A stretch of 64,000 bases of DNA from Krasilnikovozyma curviuscula (taxonomy: Eukaryota; Basidiomycota; Tremellomycetes; Cystofilobasidiales; Mrakiaceae). The notes under the pieces are model-generated. The model did not search any database. It saw nothing but the letters and a program-made list of their open reading frames with translations, and was not told the origin of the DNA. The number at the start of each line of letters is the position of its first letter. The first letter of the stretch is position 1. A program made the position numbers and the translations under genes. The stretch covers positions 1 to 64,000 of the forward strand of contig MVAQ01000098.1 in the NCBI GenBank assembly GCA_014825775.1. Reading direction: 5' to 3'. This document shows positions 22,395-33,615 of the stretch, piece after piece.

Positions 22395-24918
22395 TCATAG
22401 TTCATCCCTTTTCTCATCTCCCTTCGTCGTTACGTCCTCCCCTGACACCCAAACACCCTCATGCTTGTCAAACAAAACTCCCATTCGCTTGTACCACCCT
22501 TCCTGCAACTGGTGGAGACAAATCTCTATACAGTCTCGAATAGATGATTGACAACCTTTCATCACTGAGTTGACACGGGATAACAAAAGGGCCAATGTGT
22601 CTGAAAGCGGCGGTCGGTGACTTTCGGTCCCTGTTCGTTGCGAAGGTGATGGAGATGCGGGCTGAAGAAGAGCAGAAAATATCATTGAAGATTACTGATT
22701 AGTTATCATGAATATTTGAGAAAGAGAGGTATGATTTCTGATACTCACAAGAGATTTGGAAGCAGCAGCTAGTTTAGCTATCGCTTCTTCTTGAGTTTCA
22801 GCATACAGCGCTCTGAACGTTGAAACAGCATTCAACGACTCTGATAATCGATGAAGGGTGTTAAACAGTGCAACAATTTCTCCTCGTTGGAAGATGCCTG
22901 GAGATCTCCATCTGTCAACAACGCCGTCAGTCAAGAGAGCAGCAAATCACTAACAGACACAATTCCAGATATATTAACTTACTCTTCCAGCTCCTCGTCC
23001 TCGAGCTCAAATAAGATCTTAAGCGCTGTTCCAACACCAGTGAACTGGAGTTTGCCCCAGAGCCTGCACTTGTCACACCCTACGCAATCCATGATCTGGG
23101 ACACATTCCTGAACTGGCGCTTGAAATCATCTTTGAGGAACTATCGGAAAAAAAAGGATACAGCAAGGATTAGGGTCACAACGGGTCATCGTTCATACGA
23201 GTTTAAATGTAAAAAGTTTCACTCACGTATGCGTCTTCACCGTGGAACATAGCATTTTCATCAAACCCATGTCCCTTTTCTGCAGACATGCTAACAATAT
23301 CACCGAGTGTCGATACCACTGCTTTATCCATTTCCAAATCGCCCGTCGAGAAATCATACGTATCGAGATAGCGACCGACTCGAGCGACGGCTCTCATGAG
23401 GATGACAGCGTTGAAGTACATGTTCTGGAGTCGTTCGGGATGTGTGGCAACTCTGTCGATGAAGCACTGGAGTGATGGAGCCCAGATACCAGTTTCCGGG
23501 TCTAGCCATTCGTTGCAGATGTGGGTTGATATCGAAGCATGGAGACCTGAAGATAACTGTCAGCCAAGGTACTGGGCAGAGAAGGACATTGTGTAAGACA
23601 GAAGCTAATCTCACCTGACACGATTCGGTAGTAGACCTTCTTCTCAACACAAACCTCTTCTTTAGGTAGACTCCCTTTCAACGCAGCTCCCAATCCAGCC
23701 TTTCTCATTTCAGTTCCAAACCCTTGGCTCAGTCCTTCGAATGCAGAAGATAGTCCCATATCCTTCGCCGTTGATGCTTCCGATAGCCCGAAGCAGTTTT
23801 CTTCGTAGATTGCCTTCCACACTCTGTGAGCGGACTCGCCAGCATAACCTGTGAACCGTTCTGGGTTCATCGTTAGATCGACGTATTGCCCCTCTAATTA
23901 AATGTTAATAGGTTTTTGTTGTCATTGTCGATGATGTTCGACGACGTCGTTCGGATTACGATGATGGAATTGCATTGGTAACGAAGATCGGTCAGCAACG
24001 ACGGACTATGGATGGTTCAAGGGTTCAAAAGACAACAGCACATACCATCTCCGCTTTCATCATCTAGCTGGCAGAAGTCTTTATCTCTGAATTGACACGC
24101 CAGCGTGTGTTGGTGCTGATGGAGTGAGATGATGTATGAGCTACGTGCCTGATATGAGAAGGCTAAGAGCTTTGTTTCGAACGTACGTTCGGATCATCAT
24201 TCAAATGAACGGCAGATAAAGCCCATGTCTCTTCCCTCCATTTCTCTGGTACATCGTCCTATTTTCCATCGCCAATTCGAGCAGTGAGCAGTTACGACGC
24301 ACGAAAGTGAGGCGAGTCAACGTCAGTTCTGAGTCATCACCTTCATAGCAACGAGAAAAAGAAGGACATCTTCATTTACCTCATCAGCAGTTTCTACTCC
24401 GCATTGCCTGTTCATACAGAAAGCGTTTTCGTACCAGAAGGGACACTCTTTGAATAAATCGACCTGACAAAGACCGACAAGGGAAGCAAGAAACAAGTTC
24501 GACACACAAGAAAGTTCAAAGATGTTAAAAGACCAAATTAGCAGAATCCAACAGGCAAAATGAAGGGCCGAAGCTGACTTTGTAATATTTGAAGAAAGGC
24601 ATTTGTACCAGTTTCGCTAGCTGTGGATACAGTCGAGCATTAACCTTCTCCACCGTCTCATATTCACACAGAGTGTTCTCTATAGGTCCAGAGGGCTAAG
24701 TGAACCAAAGAACGTTACCACCAGGCCAGTGGGAACATTTGAGAAGAAATGCGAAGAGGAGCGCGACTCACGCTGCAGTAACCGTCGGTGCCCAATTTGC
24801 TCTCGAGAACGTTCTTTGCAGCTTTCGAAGCATGTAGAGGTTGTCCTAGATGCTGTGCTTGAGATGATAAGATGGACACCGAGAGGAAGCTGAGCAACGA
24901 GGCTGGCAGCACCTTCAT
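22395..24918 (-). CDS. ERO1: ERO1 endoplasmic reticulum oxidoreductase, ending in RDEL
   Basis: Ero1 is an FAD enzyme that oxidises protein disulfide isomerase with oxygen. ATG 24918 starts a signal peptide ([21 protein letters not shown]). The shuttle-cysteine region reads [23 protein letters not shown] across an intron. Then come [19 protein letters not shown], the FAD-region blocks [13 protein letters not shown] and [41 protein letters not shown], and the active-site motif [15 protein letters not shown] followed by GTALKILFE. The protein ends EKRDEL at TGA 22395. An RDEL tail is a plausible KDEL-type retention signal, whereas yeast Ero1 is held in the ER without one. About nine introns; function is firm. 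Confidence 0.93.
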
Positions 24919-25348
24919 TTTCTGACTGGCGAACGACTCTTCAATGCCAATTTATCAGCTCCAAAGCAGAGAAAGTGATGGCAAGAGGGAGCCCTGCTGG
25001 CTTTTTTCCGGTGGATATATAAGATACTGGTGTTCGGGGGGAAGTCCTAGGACCGAAGTTCTAGGTGGTACGTGGAACCCTTGGATGGTTCGAAGTATTC
25101 TTCCTTTCTTACCTCAGCGACGCAACGCTGGCAGCTCGCCGTGTAATCGAGAAAGTGGGTCAAGACCCCCCCCGCAATAACTTTTCCAGAAAACGACTTT
25201 CTTTTCGTGATTTTTCTTACGCACAAAATCAAAATGACATCAACCCTTTCATTCATCTACGTCGAGATCTGAGATCACCTGGGGGTTCATTTCCAGATCA
25301 TCTGGCGCGTCGCAGCTGATTTTATCGCCTCTGACTGCTTCTGAACTC
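24919..25348. promoter_or_regulatory. ERO1 promoter and GLO1 3' region
   Basis: The 430 bp between the ERO1 start and the GLO1 stop must hold the ERO1 promoter. Short open frames on either strand match nothing. I could not single out an unfolded-protein-response element by eye. Confidence 0.4.
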
Positions 25349-26519
25349 TCAGGCTTTACCACCCAACTCTCTTTTTTGAGGAATGATCTCAACCCAGTAG
25401 TTGTCTGGGTCCAAAATGAAACTGCGCGCAGAAACAATGGTTAATCTATGTCGAGCTCTGTTGTCTATCGTCTCTAGCCAAGTTGACAGTAGCCTCTCCA
25501 GACACAATCGTGCCTGGTAGCTCATGTGATATGATAACGGACAAAATAGGAAAAATAAAACTCACGCAATGTGCCTCATTTTCCCATCAGTGAGCTTCTT
25601 CTTGAAGGTAACTCCCTGCTCCTCAAATCGAGCGCAGGCCGCATCAATGTCCTCAACACTGATAGCCAAGTGACCAAATCCTCTGCCTGGCTCTTCATTT
25701 CCATTGGCATATCCTTTGAAACTTGCGTCGCTCTCGGTTCCGTGGTTCCAGGTGAGTTCCAATAGAGCTCTAGATAAGACGCAGGAAAGAACCGTAAGAA
25801 GAACCGTAGGAGCAGCCTTTAGTTGACTTCACTTACTCTCTGTCGCTCTGGAAACGGTAAGGAGTGAATTAGGAAATAGAAATTACATTTGAAAATCCAA
25901 CGGACCATTACTCACTCTGTAAAGCTTCTTTTCTTCAGCGGTTTGAGCGCCGTTGGAGTGGTCGTATCCCAAGAAGAAGAGAGAGAAGTCTGAGGCGTCA
26001 TGTCTGTCGATCAATTCCATACCTAGGCTGCAAAGTGATCAAGAGCAAGCTCGTCAGTCCACCAAAGACTGGACCCGGTAAAAGCGGCCTTCCACCTTTC
26101 TCGCTGACCCCTAGCCAAACCAGTCTCTTTCTCTCCGTCCACTTAAAATGATTTGCTGGGATGCTGACTTACACTTCAGTGTAGAACTTGACCGATTTCT
26201 CCCAGTCTTTCTACTCGGCGACATCAGATGTGGGAACGATTCAGCTTTCGATATTCACCGCCTTGAATGGCCGCTGATGGTCCTTGGAAATACAATACGT
26301 ACCACTCTAATCATAGTGTGGTTGAACTAGAGCAGAGTGGGAAGAGGGTAAGATCTGGACTCCAATCCCTCTCTGAAGGGAAGATGGACCTACCTTGAAA
26401 GACGCCGTTGGGCCGGCTCTTGGTGCTCCGGTTTTTGTAGCTTCAGACATGATGCTCCTTGTTTGGGAATGTACTCTGGGGGCGATGTGTCTGAGGAAGG
26501 GTGCGGTTCGAGGGAACAT
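25349..26519 (-). CDS. GLO1: Glyoxalase I (lactoylglutathione lyase)
   Basis: Glyoxalase I converts the methylglyoxal-glutathione adduct to S-lactoylglutathione. After splicing, blocks in order are [93 protein letters not shown] and [15 protein letters not shown], covering the two beta-alpha-beta-beta-beta units of a single-domain enzyme with the usual His/Glu metal ligands. Two starts are in frame. ATG 26519 gives a basic, Arg-rich leader ([20 protein letters not shown]) that looks mitochondrial; ATG 26450 (MSEATKTG) gives a cytosolic form. A 24-nt exon (26303-26326) and an 11-nt microexon (25837-25847) are required. TGA at 25349. Confidence 0.92.
25837..25847 (-). other. GLO1: 11-nt microexon of GLO1
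   Basis: The minus strand reads tttccag|AGCGACAGAGA|gtaagt. The upstream exon ends LYR (AGA|gtgagt) and the downstream exon begins A-GCT-CTA after tctag. Including the 11 bases yields [17 protein letters not shown], matching the glyoxalase I family; omission breaks the frame. Confidence 0.85.
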
Positions 26520-26748
26520 CAGTACGGAGGAGAGAAAAAGGGAAAAAAGAGCTCGCTCGTCATGCACACGAAACAGCTGGTCGCCACCTCACCAGCGCTT
26601 AGCTTGGGAGCCCATACGAGATCTTGCCGATTCATAGAATAGTCAGAATTTATTTTTCCATTATGGTCATTAGATTGAGGAATCGTTGGGGGTGGTCGTC
26701 AAGTAATATGACAACTCCAGCCATGATATGCACGTACACTATCAAGAG

Positions 26749-26774
26749 ATGGACAGAATGGACAGAATGGACAG
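26749..26774 (+). repeat. Short 9-bp tandem repeat, about 2.9 copies
   Basis: The unit ATGGACAGA is repeated almost three times in the spacer between the ECHS1 stop and the GLO1 starts. It is too short to imply a function. Confidence 0.6.
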
Positions 26775-26789
26775 CACTTCACTTCTGCA

Positions 26790-28321
26790 TCAAGCGTTCT
26801 TGAATTCAGCCTTTCTCTTTTCAGCAAAAGCAGCCATTCCTACAAATTCGAAGGAAAGTCATTTAGCCATGATCTGTGATGCCGACCCCTATCTCATAGC
26901 GTCGGGACTCGCCTTCCTTCTGATCACTGGTCGCAAACAAACTCTGGAACGCCTTTCTCTCAAACTTCAAGCCGCTCTCCAGACCCATCTGCTCGACGGC
27001 ATAATTGATACTTTCCTTCCCAGCCAAGACGGAGAGTCGGCCCTTTGAGCTGATCTTCTCGGCCATCTCAACTGCTTCCTTCAAGCATTCGCCTTCGCCA
27101 GGTTTTGAAACCTGGGAAACTAATCCCCAAGAGGACGCTTGCTCGGCAGTCCACATATCTCCAGTGACTGGAAGGTCCATAAGGAAGATGAGTCAGTGAT
27201 GAACTCACTGACTAATTATCAAGGCAAAGCTTGGTGGATTGAATAGGTGATGCGACTTACGAACATACGACATAGCCCTTGATTTACCCAAAGCATGTAA
27301 CAGACGTTGAGTTCCGCCAGCACCCTACAGAAAGAGAATAAGCAGGTCGGTTATTGTACTTCTCAAGTAAAGAAGGGAGCGGGGACGCACTGGAATGATT
27401 CCAAGGTTGATTTCAGGTTGTCCAAACTGATAACTCAAACGAAATCATTGAAAGAAGTTTCCCTGTCAGCAGTGAGGATATGGTAGAGCGGGAGACAAGT
27501 CACATACTTTGGCGGTTGGAGAAGCGATCAAGATGTCGCACCTGAACAAGCCAACATGATGGAGTCAGTCGGCACACCATTTCGAAAGATCGTCTATTCT
27601 GCTCACATCATTGCAAGTTCACAGCCGCCACCGAGAGCAAACCCTGTTGAATTGAAAGTAAGTTAAGGTGAACTTCTCTCAAGAGGCGCATGGCAACTAG
27701 AAGATGACCAAGCCACTCACCAGACACAGCTCCAATGATAGGTTTACGCATAGTGGTAATCTGAGTCCAAGAGGCCAAAAAGTTCTTCTTGTAGACTTCG
27801 GAGACTGTACAGTGAAGTCAATAACCGGTGGGAAGTTAGTGCCAAATTTGGCTGAACATCTGGGCCAGAAACAACCCACACTGCTGATCTTTCATCTCTT
27901 TGATATCAGCCCCAGCTAGTAGTACCAACACAATTAAAAATGGGGTTATCAGATTTTGCGGTTACAGTTCATTTCCGGTTACGTTTCACGGGCAGACGAC
28001 GGATGATTGAACAAACTCACCAGCAAAAGCCTTCTCACTCCCAGTGATAACGACACACCCAACAGCCTCTTCATTCTCAGCTTTGAGAAGCTCTTCGTTC
28101 AAGGCCGCCATGAGCTCAGAGGAAAGGGCATTGAGAGCCTTTGGCCTGTTCAGTGTCAGAATGGCCACTTTACCGGTCTCTGAGCGTGTTGGAAGTACCA
28201 GGGGGGCAGCAGCGTCGGAAGACATGGTTCTTCTATTTGAGAAGTACAAGAAGTTGACGGTGGTTCGTTGAATTGAAGACTGGCGGGCTGTTCTGAAGAG
28301 AGTCGAAAGGTACAACGACAT
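26790..28321 (-). CDS. ECHS1: Mitochondrial enoyl-CoA hydratase (short-chain, crotonase)
   Basis: The enzyme hydrates 2-enoyl-CoA in mitochondrial beta-oxidation and branched-chain amino acid breakdown. ATG 28321 begins a mitochondrial presequence (MSLYLSTLFRTARQSS, rich in Arg and Ser). The crotonase core follows: ILTLNRPKALNALSSEL, FAAGADIKEMKDQQ, FSEVYKKNFLASW, ALGGGCELAMMCD (including the catalytic Glu), ILIASPTAKFGQPEINLGII, PGAGGTQRLLHALGK, and DMWTAEQASSWGLVSQV. The last exon (GMAAFAEKRKAEFKNA) is joined through a GC-AG intron at 26840-26912. TGA at 26790. About eight introns; assignment is firm. Confidence 0.93.
26840..26912 (-). other. ECHS1: GC-AG intron in ECHS1
   Basis: The exon ends AAG GAA G and the intron begins GCGAGT; it ends ttgtag before GAATGG. 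Splicing gives KEGMAAFAEKRK, the conserved crotonase C-terminus. No GT donor nearby keeps that frame, so a GC donor (73-nt intron) is the simplest reading. Confidence 0.8.
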
Positions 28322-28653
28322 GAGGTGGATCTGCGTAAATGGCCAAGACTGTCAGCTGTACAACCATGCTATTTTCTGGCCCATAATTGCAAGATACCCC
28401 TAAGGGATCACTGCGTACCGGTTATGGTTGGTGGAGTCTTGCGATGGTTCGACGTATCTCCGCGCCCACGACGAGGTTACTTTCAAACTGACGAAAGGTG
28501 GGGGCCTGGGGGGCACGTGCGCTGCTTGCGCAGATAGCAGCAACATAACGAAACGGCAGCCCATAAATAATGTATAGCATGGCCGAAGTTTGCAGTACAT
28601 CATACTTCAGTGCACAGTAACAAAAAGTCCATCGCAATCGAAATCCGGGATAA
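28322..28653. promoter_or_regulatory. ECHS1 promoter and ECO1 3' region
   Basis: This 332 bp stretch lies between the ECHS1 start codon and the ECO1 stop. It has no coding signal; short frames on both strands match nothing. Confidence 0.4.
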
Positions 28654-30166
28654 TTATTCTTCTTCAACGAAGACTCTCCCCATACCACCACTCCAAGCCT
28701 GCAAAAGTCCTCTTCCACTTCCAGTAGGCTGACTGAAAGCAACTTCTCCCAGCTCCTTTTTTATATGAATACCAAAGAGCGCGTGTTTACAAGCCGTGTC
28801 GAGCAAAAGAGTCGCGATTCCTTGGTGGGTGGATGAGGTTGCTGTGTGGATTCGATGAACACCCAAAATAGTTGGCAGACGTTCGGGACTACAGTTTAAA
28901 CAAATGAATGAGAGCAGCAAAGCAACGCGGAATGTCAGTTTGTCACAGTTTTGTTCAAGTGAACAGACGACAGGTACACACGCGCAAAATACACCACCAT
29001 CTGAATCATTTCCAGCATCAATGCAGACAATGCCATTCCCACTAACAGGGTCCATGTCCTTCTTCTCAACTATCTCCATCGCCCAGGTGATATGCTGTGA
29101 GACCAACATCCCGACAATCTTCTCCTTCGCTTTGCCTTTGGATTTGGGAATTTTGGATCTGGTTTGGACGACGATAAATGTTTTGGTTTGGGATAAGATT
29201 GACGATGGGAGTGTGGGTGAGGATAAGAGGGTATCGACTTGTTGATGTAAAGCTCGAATCTATGGCCATAGACACTATCAGCACTGTCGCAATGGAAATT
29301 CAAGAAGTGCTCACCTTTCGCCCAACTTTTCCTTTTCCTCCATCTCCATCTACACAAACAATTTTTCCCTCCGCGCCATTCCTCAAACAGACCCAAGCTT
29401 CGATAACTGCAACACTCTTGTCATTCGCCTCATTAATATCCCATTCCAAACCATCAACAATCCCAGAATGATGTTTCTTGTGTAGCTCAAGATCACCAGG
29501 TAAGAGAGGGTGATAGGACATTCCACACGTTTTACAGGACGCGTAAGAGACTGAGGAAGGAGCAACTAGGTAGGACTGACGAGGGCCAGAAGAGGACGAC
29601 GATGCTTTCGGTTGAGCTGGTTTTGAGACTGACTTCTTTGCTGAAGATGACGAGGAATTGTTGTTAGGGAGGTGGCTGGGTGCAAAGAACGATTTTAAAA
29701 CGGATTGGGAGGAACGGGCTTTGGGTGCAAGGTGGTGAGGAAGAATAGGTGCCAAATTCTCCCCAAAGCGATCATCATTCAAAGAGTTTCGGATTGGTGA
29801 TGAAGAGGTATTACTTAAGCTATTTGATGAGGCAACGAGTGGGCTGAGGGATGAAGACGGGCGTGAGGGAGGGGCAGGTGTGGCTGGAGGTTCGCTCTCG
29901 CTGGAAGGCTCGCTATAGGAGGATGGGCCAGCAAAGCCAGGGCTACCATAAAGGTCAGTCGGGTCAGTCAAGAAACCGATCCCTTCAGTTCTTGGGCTAA
30001 AACAACCTCACCTGGAACTGCTGATTTTCAGCCTCTGGGCAGCTGTCGTGTTTTTTCTGGAGTAGGTCGAGTTAGAAAGCTTTCTTTTCCCCAAAACGCT
30101 GGAAAATAAAAAAATCCAACTTTAGCTTGACGATACGTGAATGTAGTGTAGGACTTACGACGACAT
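28654..30166 (-). CDS. ECO1: ECO1/Eso1-type cohesin acetyltransferase
   Basis: Eco1 acetylates the cohesin subunit Smc3 in S phase to establish sister-chromatid cohesion. I start at ATG 30166, an 8-nt first coding exon (ATGTCGTC), followed by VLGKRKLSNSTYSRKNT and a Ser/Pro-rich linker. A PCNA-interacting box is visible as QSVLKSFF. The C2H2 finger reads CKTCGMSYHPLLPGDLELH with a second His shortly after. The C-terminal acetyltransferase domain has GVHRIHTATSSTHQGIATLL, LLDTACKHALFG, EVAFSQPTGSGRGLLQAW, ending at TAA 28654. An open frame reaching 29971 begins only at a TTG inside an intron, so the upstream exons are needed. Assignment is firm. Confidence 0.9.
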
Positions 30167-30467
30167 GGTGTCTGAAGGCATAAGGGGTGTCACTGTCGGT
30201 GACGGAGAGAAGCAATCGAGACGCGCTTTCTTTTTTAAGCGACCCGTTGTTTTTCCATAAGATTTTTACTGAATTTACAAGTCTCCTCTTCTGCACAAAT
30301 GCCTCCAAATATATCATCCAGGACTATAAAGTTGCATTACATGTACCTACATCTTTTTCTCTAGAGTAGACCCAGAGCTCAATCCCACCTCAGCATTAAC
30401 CTTCTAAAATTACATCAGAGAAAACACCTCTAGACTTTTTAGCCATGTCTACAGACCTACTCTAACT
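30167..30467. other. Intergenic: ECO1 promoter and 3' region of the Smr gene
   Basis: About 300 bp between the ECO1 start and the stop of the next minus-strand gene. No gene or repeat recognised. Confidence 0.4.
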
Positions 30468-31594
30468 CTAGCGTAAATTGGCGATGACGACACCAATGTT
30501 GTGAGGGTCCTCGTGGAACTGAATGCCCTCCTTCTGGAGTAGCTCTTCCAGGGCAGGTCTAATCTTTGCAACGTGTCCCGCACTGTGGTTTCCCTTTCCA
30601 GCAATGAACTTGAGTTGAGAAAACGAACCAGTTTGTTTAGCGTTTTTGATCTCGGCTTCGCTCTTTTCCATAGCTGCAAAGAGATACGAGAGGTAAATTA
30701 GCGCTTGGCGCTACATTGGATAATCAGTGGGTGGAAAGAGGTTGACTAACCTTCGTTGACGTAGAGACCGTGCAAGTCGATGGTTCCAGGTGGAGAATCG
30801 GTGTTGTTGGCTAGAATTAACATTTTGAGGGATAAAGTCAGTGATATGTTCGTAATAAACGTGCGCGGCGCTGTCCAGCAGGGAGGTACACCAGCAGAAC
30901 AGTGTATGCCTCCCGAACATAAGTAGACTCACCAAAGTAGATCCAGTCTCTAGCTTCGTCGTTCAGTCTATTTCTCTCTTGGGGGTTGTGGGCCGCTCGG
31001 CTAGACATAATGGGCAAATGTCAAAGCAAGCGCAAGAAGCGAGACACAGTATTGAAGTACTCACGCAGCGTCTCTCATCTCCATGTACTTAGGATTTGCC
31101 TGGTTAGCCATGTTGTTGTCCTGTCCTCCAGGTCTGTACTTTTGGTTAATAATCTGTCCGAAGGCGGCGACATTAGGAGGAGGCTGAGTGGACAGCAGCT
31201 GTCCACCATACGAGGCCTGTTGTTGGTATTGCTGATGTTGAGGTGGTGGGTAAGATGGCTGGTGTTGATTGTAAAGCGCCCACGAGCCAGGGAATATTTA
31301 CGTTCCAAAAGAAAACGGCGCCAAGGAGAACGAGTGTCAGTGCATAGACCTATTAAAGGGTAACCAAGTCATAGAGCTGACCTGGGGATGAGATTGATAT
31401 TGCTATAGAATCCAATTATAACAGTTTAGTATGAAGAAGATCGTCCCTCAGCGAAGTAAAAGTGAGCTAACCTGTTGCTGCTGTGGGTAGTGTTGCTGCT
31501 GCTGCTGCTGCTGGCCCTGCTGCTGATTTCCAGAGCAGAAGCAGCTGAAGAGGAGCTGAAGAATTTGCAGTACAGGGCTCTGGTTGTTGCTCAT
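30468..31594 (-). CDS. DUF1771 plus Smr domain protein
   Basis: The C-terminal Smr domain (IDLHGLYVNEAMEKSEAEI, FIAGKGNHSAGHVAKIRPAL, FHEDPHNIGVVIANL) resembles nucleases and RNA-binding proteins of the MutS2/Smr type; the LDLHGL-like and HxxG motifs are kept. Before it lies a DUF1771-like helix (MRDAA...ERNRLNDEAR). The N-terminus from ATG 31594 is short, Cys-containing (LFSCFCSG) and then strongly Gln-rich (QQQGQQQQQQQHYPQQQQ), including a 21-nt exon (QYQSHPQ). TAG at 30468. A role in mRNA quality control is known for some eukaryotic Smr proteins; here it is inference. Confidence 0.8.
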
Positions 31595-31905
31595 TTTCGC
31601 AAAGGGGAAAGTTGTCGGTTGAGAGCACACTGCTACTTCCCCGTCCAACGAGGTCTGGACTTTCTCATGCGTTTTTCGCCACTTGCTTTTGCCGGAGATA
31701 TTAAAATCAGAACAGTGCCTCTCAAAGTTAATCTAGAGCTTAGATTTTAGATTCTCAGGTGTTTTGTGTCTAGATTTTAGGTTGGGGAGAAGGAAAGAAA
31801 GAGTTTTGTACGACGGAGATATGTCGTTGTTGTTGTGTCCGTTATTTGTGTCTGAGCCCCTGTTTTCCAATTTGTTGGATTCCAACAAACCGGGTACATT
31901 TGAAA

Positions 31906-33615
31906 TTAGCCAGATCCACCCTGCAGTTAAAAAAGATGAAAATATTAGAGTCATCGAGAATGCGGGTGTTGGCAGACGAAAAATATCCTAGTTTAGTTGC
32001 CATCGCTGACAAGCCACTCACCTTGTAAACCTTGCCAAATGCCATCTCTTGGAAGACATCGTAAAGAGAAAGAGCTCCTGCTGAAGCCACACCTCTCAAA
32101 ATGTTGGCGCCAGCCCCTCGGTAAAGAGCCTTAGCACCGTCTTGAGCCATGATCTTTGTGAAGGCATCAATCGAGCTAATAAAAGATTCAGAGCGTGTCA
32201 GGTCTTCCCTATCTCTGAACAACTTGTAAGCTGTAGTACTCACTTCTTGTACTTGACAGCTTCTCCCGAAGTCATCATTTGTCTTCTTCTGACAGTATCC
32301 AAAGGGTAAGCAGCTAGACCAGCGAAGGTGGTAACACCCCAGCCCAAAGCAAATGAAGCCAAGAAGTTTCCTTGTAATGAACCAGTCAAGAGGACTGGTT
32401 TGAGTGAGTCGTAGAGACCGAAATAGGAGCCACGGTAGATGATGATTCCAATCACTGAAGGACCAAATCCTCTGTAGAGGCCGGCAATACCGTCGGTCTG
32501 CACAAAAATAGAAGATGGTAATTTACATGAATAAATATAAGTGATACATTGTGTGATGAGTTCAGGAAACCTCACTTACAGCCAGGGTCTTCTTGTAAAC
32601 GTCTATAAGACCACTGTACTGTCTAGCACCACCTTTACTGGCATTCTTACTGTCTGCAGAGAGACGCGTACGAGCGTAGTCGAGGGAATACACAAACTGT
32701 AACACGCGATAAGCCGTCAGATGAAAGTAGTAGCACTGTTGGTTGCGAATATGGGGCGATGTATTTATGGAACCAACTGTAACTTACGAGGGAACCCGTG
32801 GCTCCAGCTGCAGCACCTGACATGATGTTACCCGCAAACCACTGCCAGTAGCCATCGGATTTCTTGAATGCGAACATGGCTTTGAAGTAGTCTTTCAAGG
32901 AAAAGCTGAAAGCCAAAGAAAAAGAGCGACGTACGTCAGTTGAAACATTGGAAACAAAGCGGCTCATGATGGAATCAATCACTTACTTCAAAGCTTGAGT
33001 TGGGAAATAACGGATAACCTGAAGAGAATTACCAAGGTATCAACTCCAACTTATCAAACCCGGCGCTTGGAAACGTCACTTCGTTTTATGCTACTTACGT
33101 TGGCTCCGTTACCCCTCCAGAAACTCAAAGCACCTTCACTTTGATAAGTCTTGACAAAAGCATCTCCAATACCCTTGTACTCTGGTCTGACCTGGACCAA
33201 GAGCCTGGAAGACATTAAACATACGCACTCATCAGTGATGAAACCGAGCTCATGAGGTTGCGCAGAAACTCACTTGACACGCTCAATTGGTGCAGCAACT
33301 GTCTTAGATATAGAAGCTGCTACTCCACCCTGCGATAACGAGTACAGCGGAAAAATTGTCAGTGAATGTCTTATAAACACAAAGCGATGAGACAATAAAG
33401 TAAGCTCGTCCCAGAAGGGAGCGGCAGTTTCCAAGGTGAAAGAAGGAATGGTAATGAGCTGGTAAAGGAATTTGATACTTACCATCCTGGAAGGCGATGT
33501 AAGAAAAGGGTAAGATGTCAAGTGAGCACAAAGGTAGACGCGACAGACGAAGTAAACGATGAACGAACATGAAGTCTATGAAGAAGGTGTTACCGCTCTT
33601 CTCTACGGTAGCCAT
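31906..33615 (-). CDS. AAC: Mitochondrial ADP/ATP carrier
   Basis: This carrier exchanges ADP and ATP across the inner mitochondrial membrane. Exon 1 (47 nt) encodes [15 protein letters not shown]; a 4-nt microexon completes DFMM, and the next exon continues [19 protein letters not shown] (first PX[DE]XX[RK] repeat). Later blocks are [57 protein letters not shown], and [18 protein letters not shown], with the C-terminus KVYKGGSG at TAA 31906. The nucleotide-carrier signature, usually RRRMMM, reads RRRQMM here. Other carrier repeats look complete. Confidence 0.93.
33483..33486 (-). other. AAC: 4-nt microexon (GATG) of the ADP/ATP carrier
   Basis: The minus strand reads cttccag|GATG|gtaagt. 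Exon 1 ends TTC AT (33569) and the next long exon begins GGT GGA (33329). With the microexon the joint is TTC ATG ATG GGT GGA, giving DFMMGGV, the usual carrier N-terminus. The flanking introns are 82 and 153 nt. A single-intron alternative with donor GTTCAT would give DFMFGGV and uses a weaker donor. Confidence 0.8.

Noticed and set aside
29950..29971. ECO1 start near 29971
   Set aside because: That frame begins with TTG inside an intron. Two upstream coding exons from ATG 30166 splice in phase.
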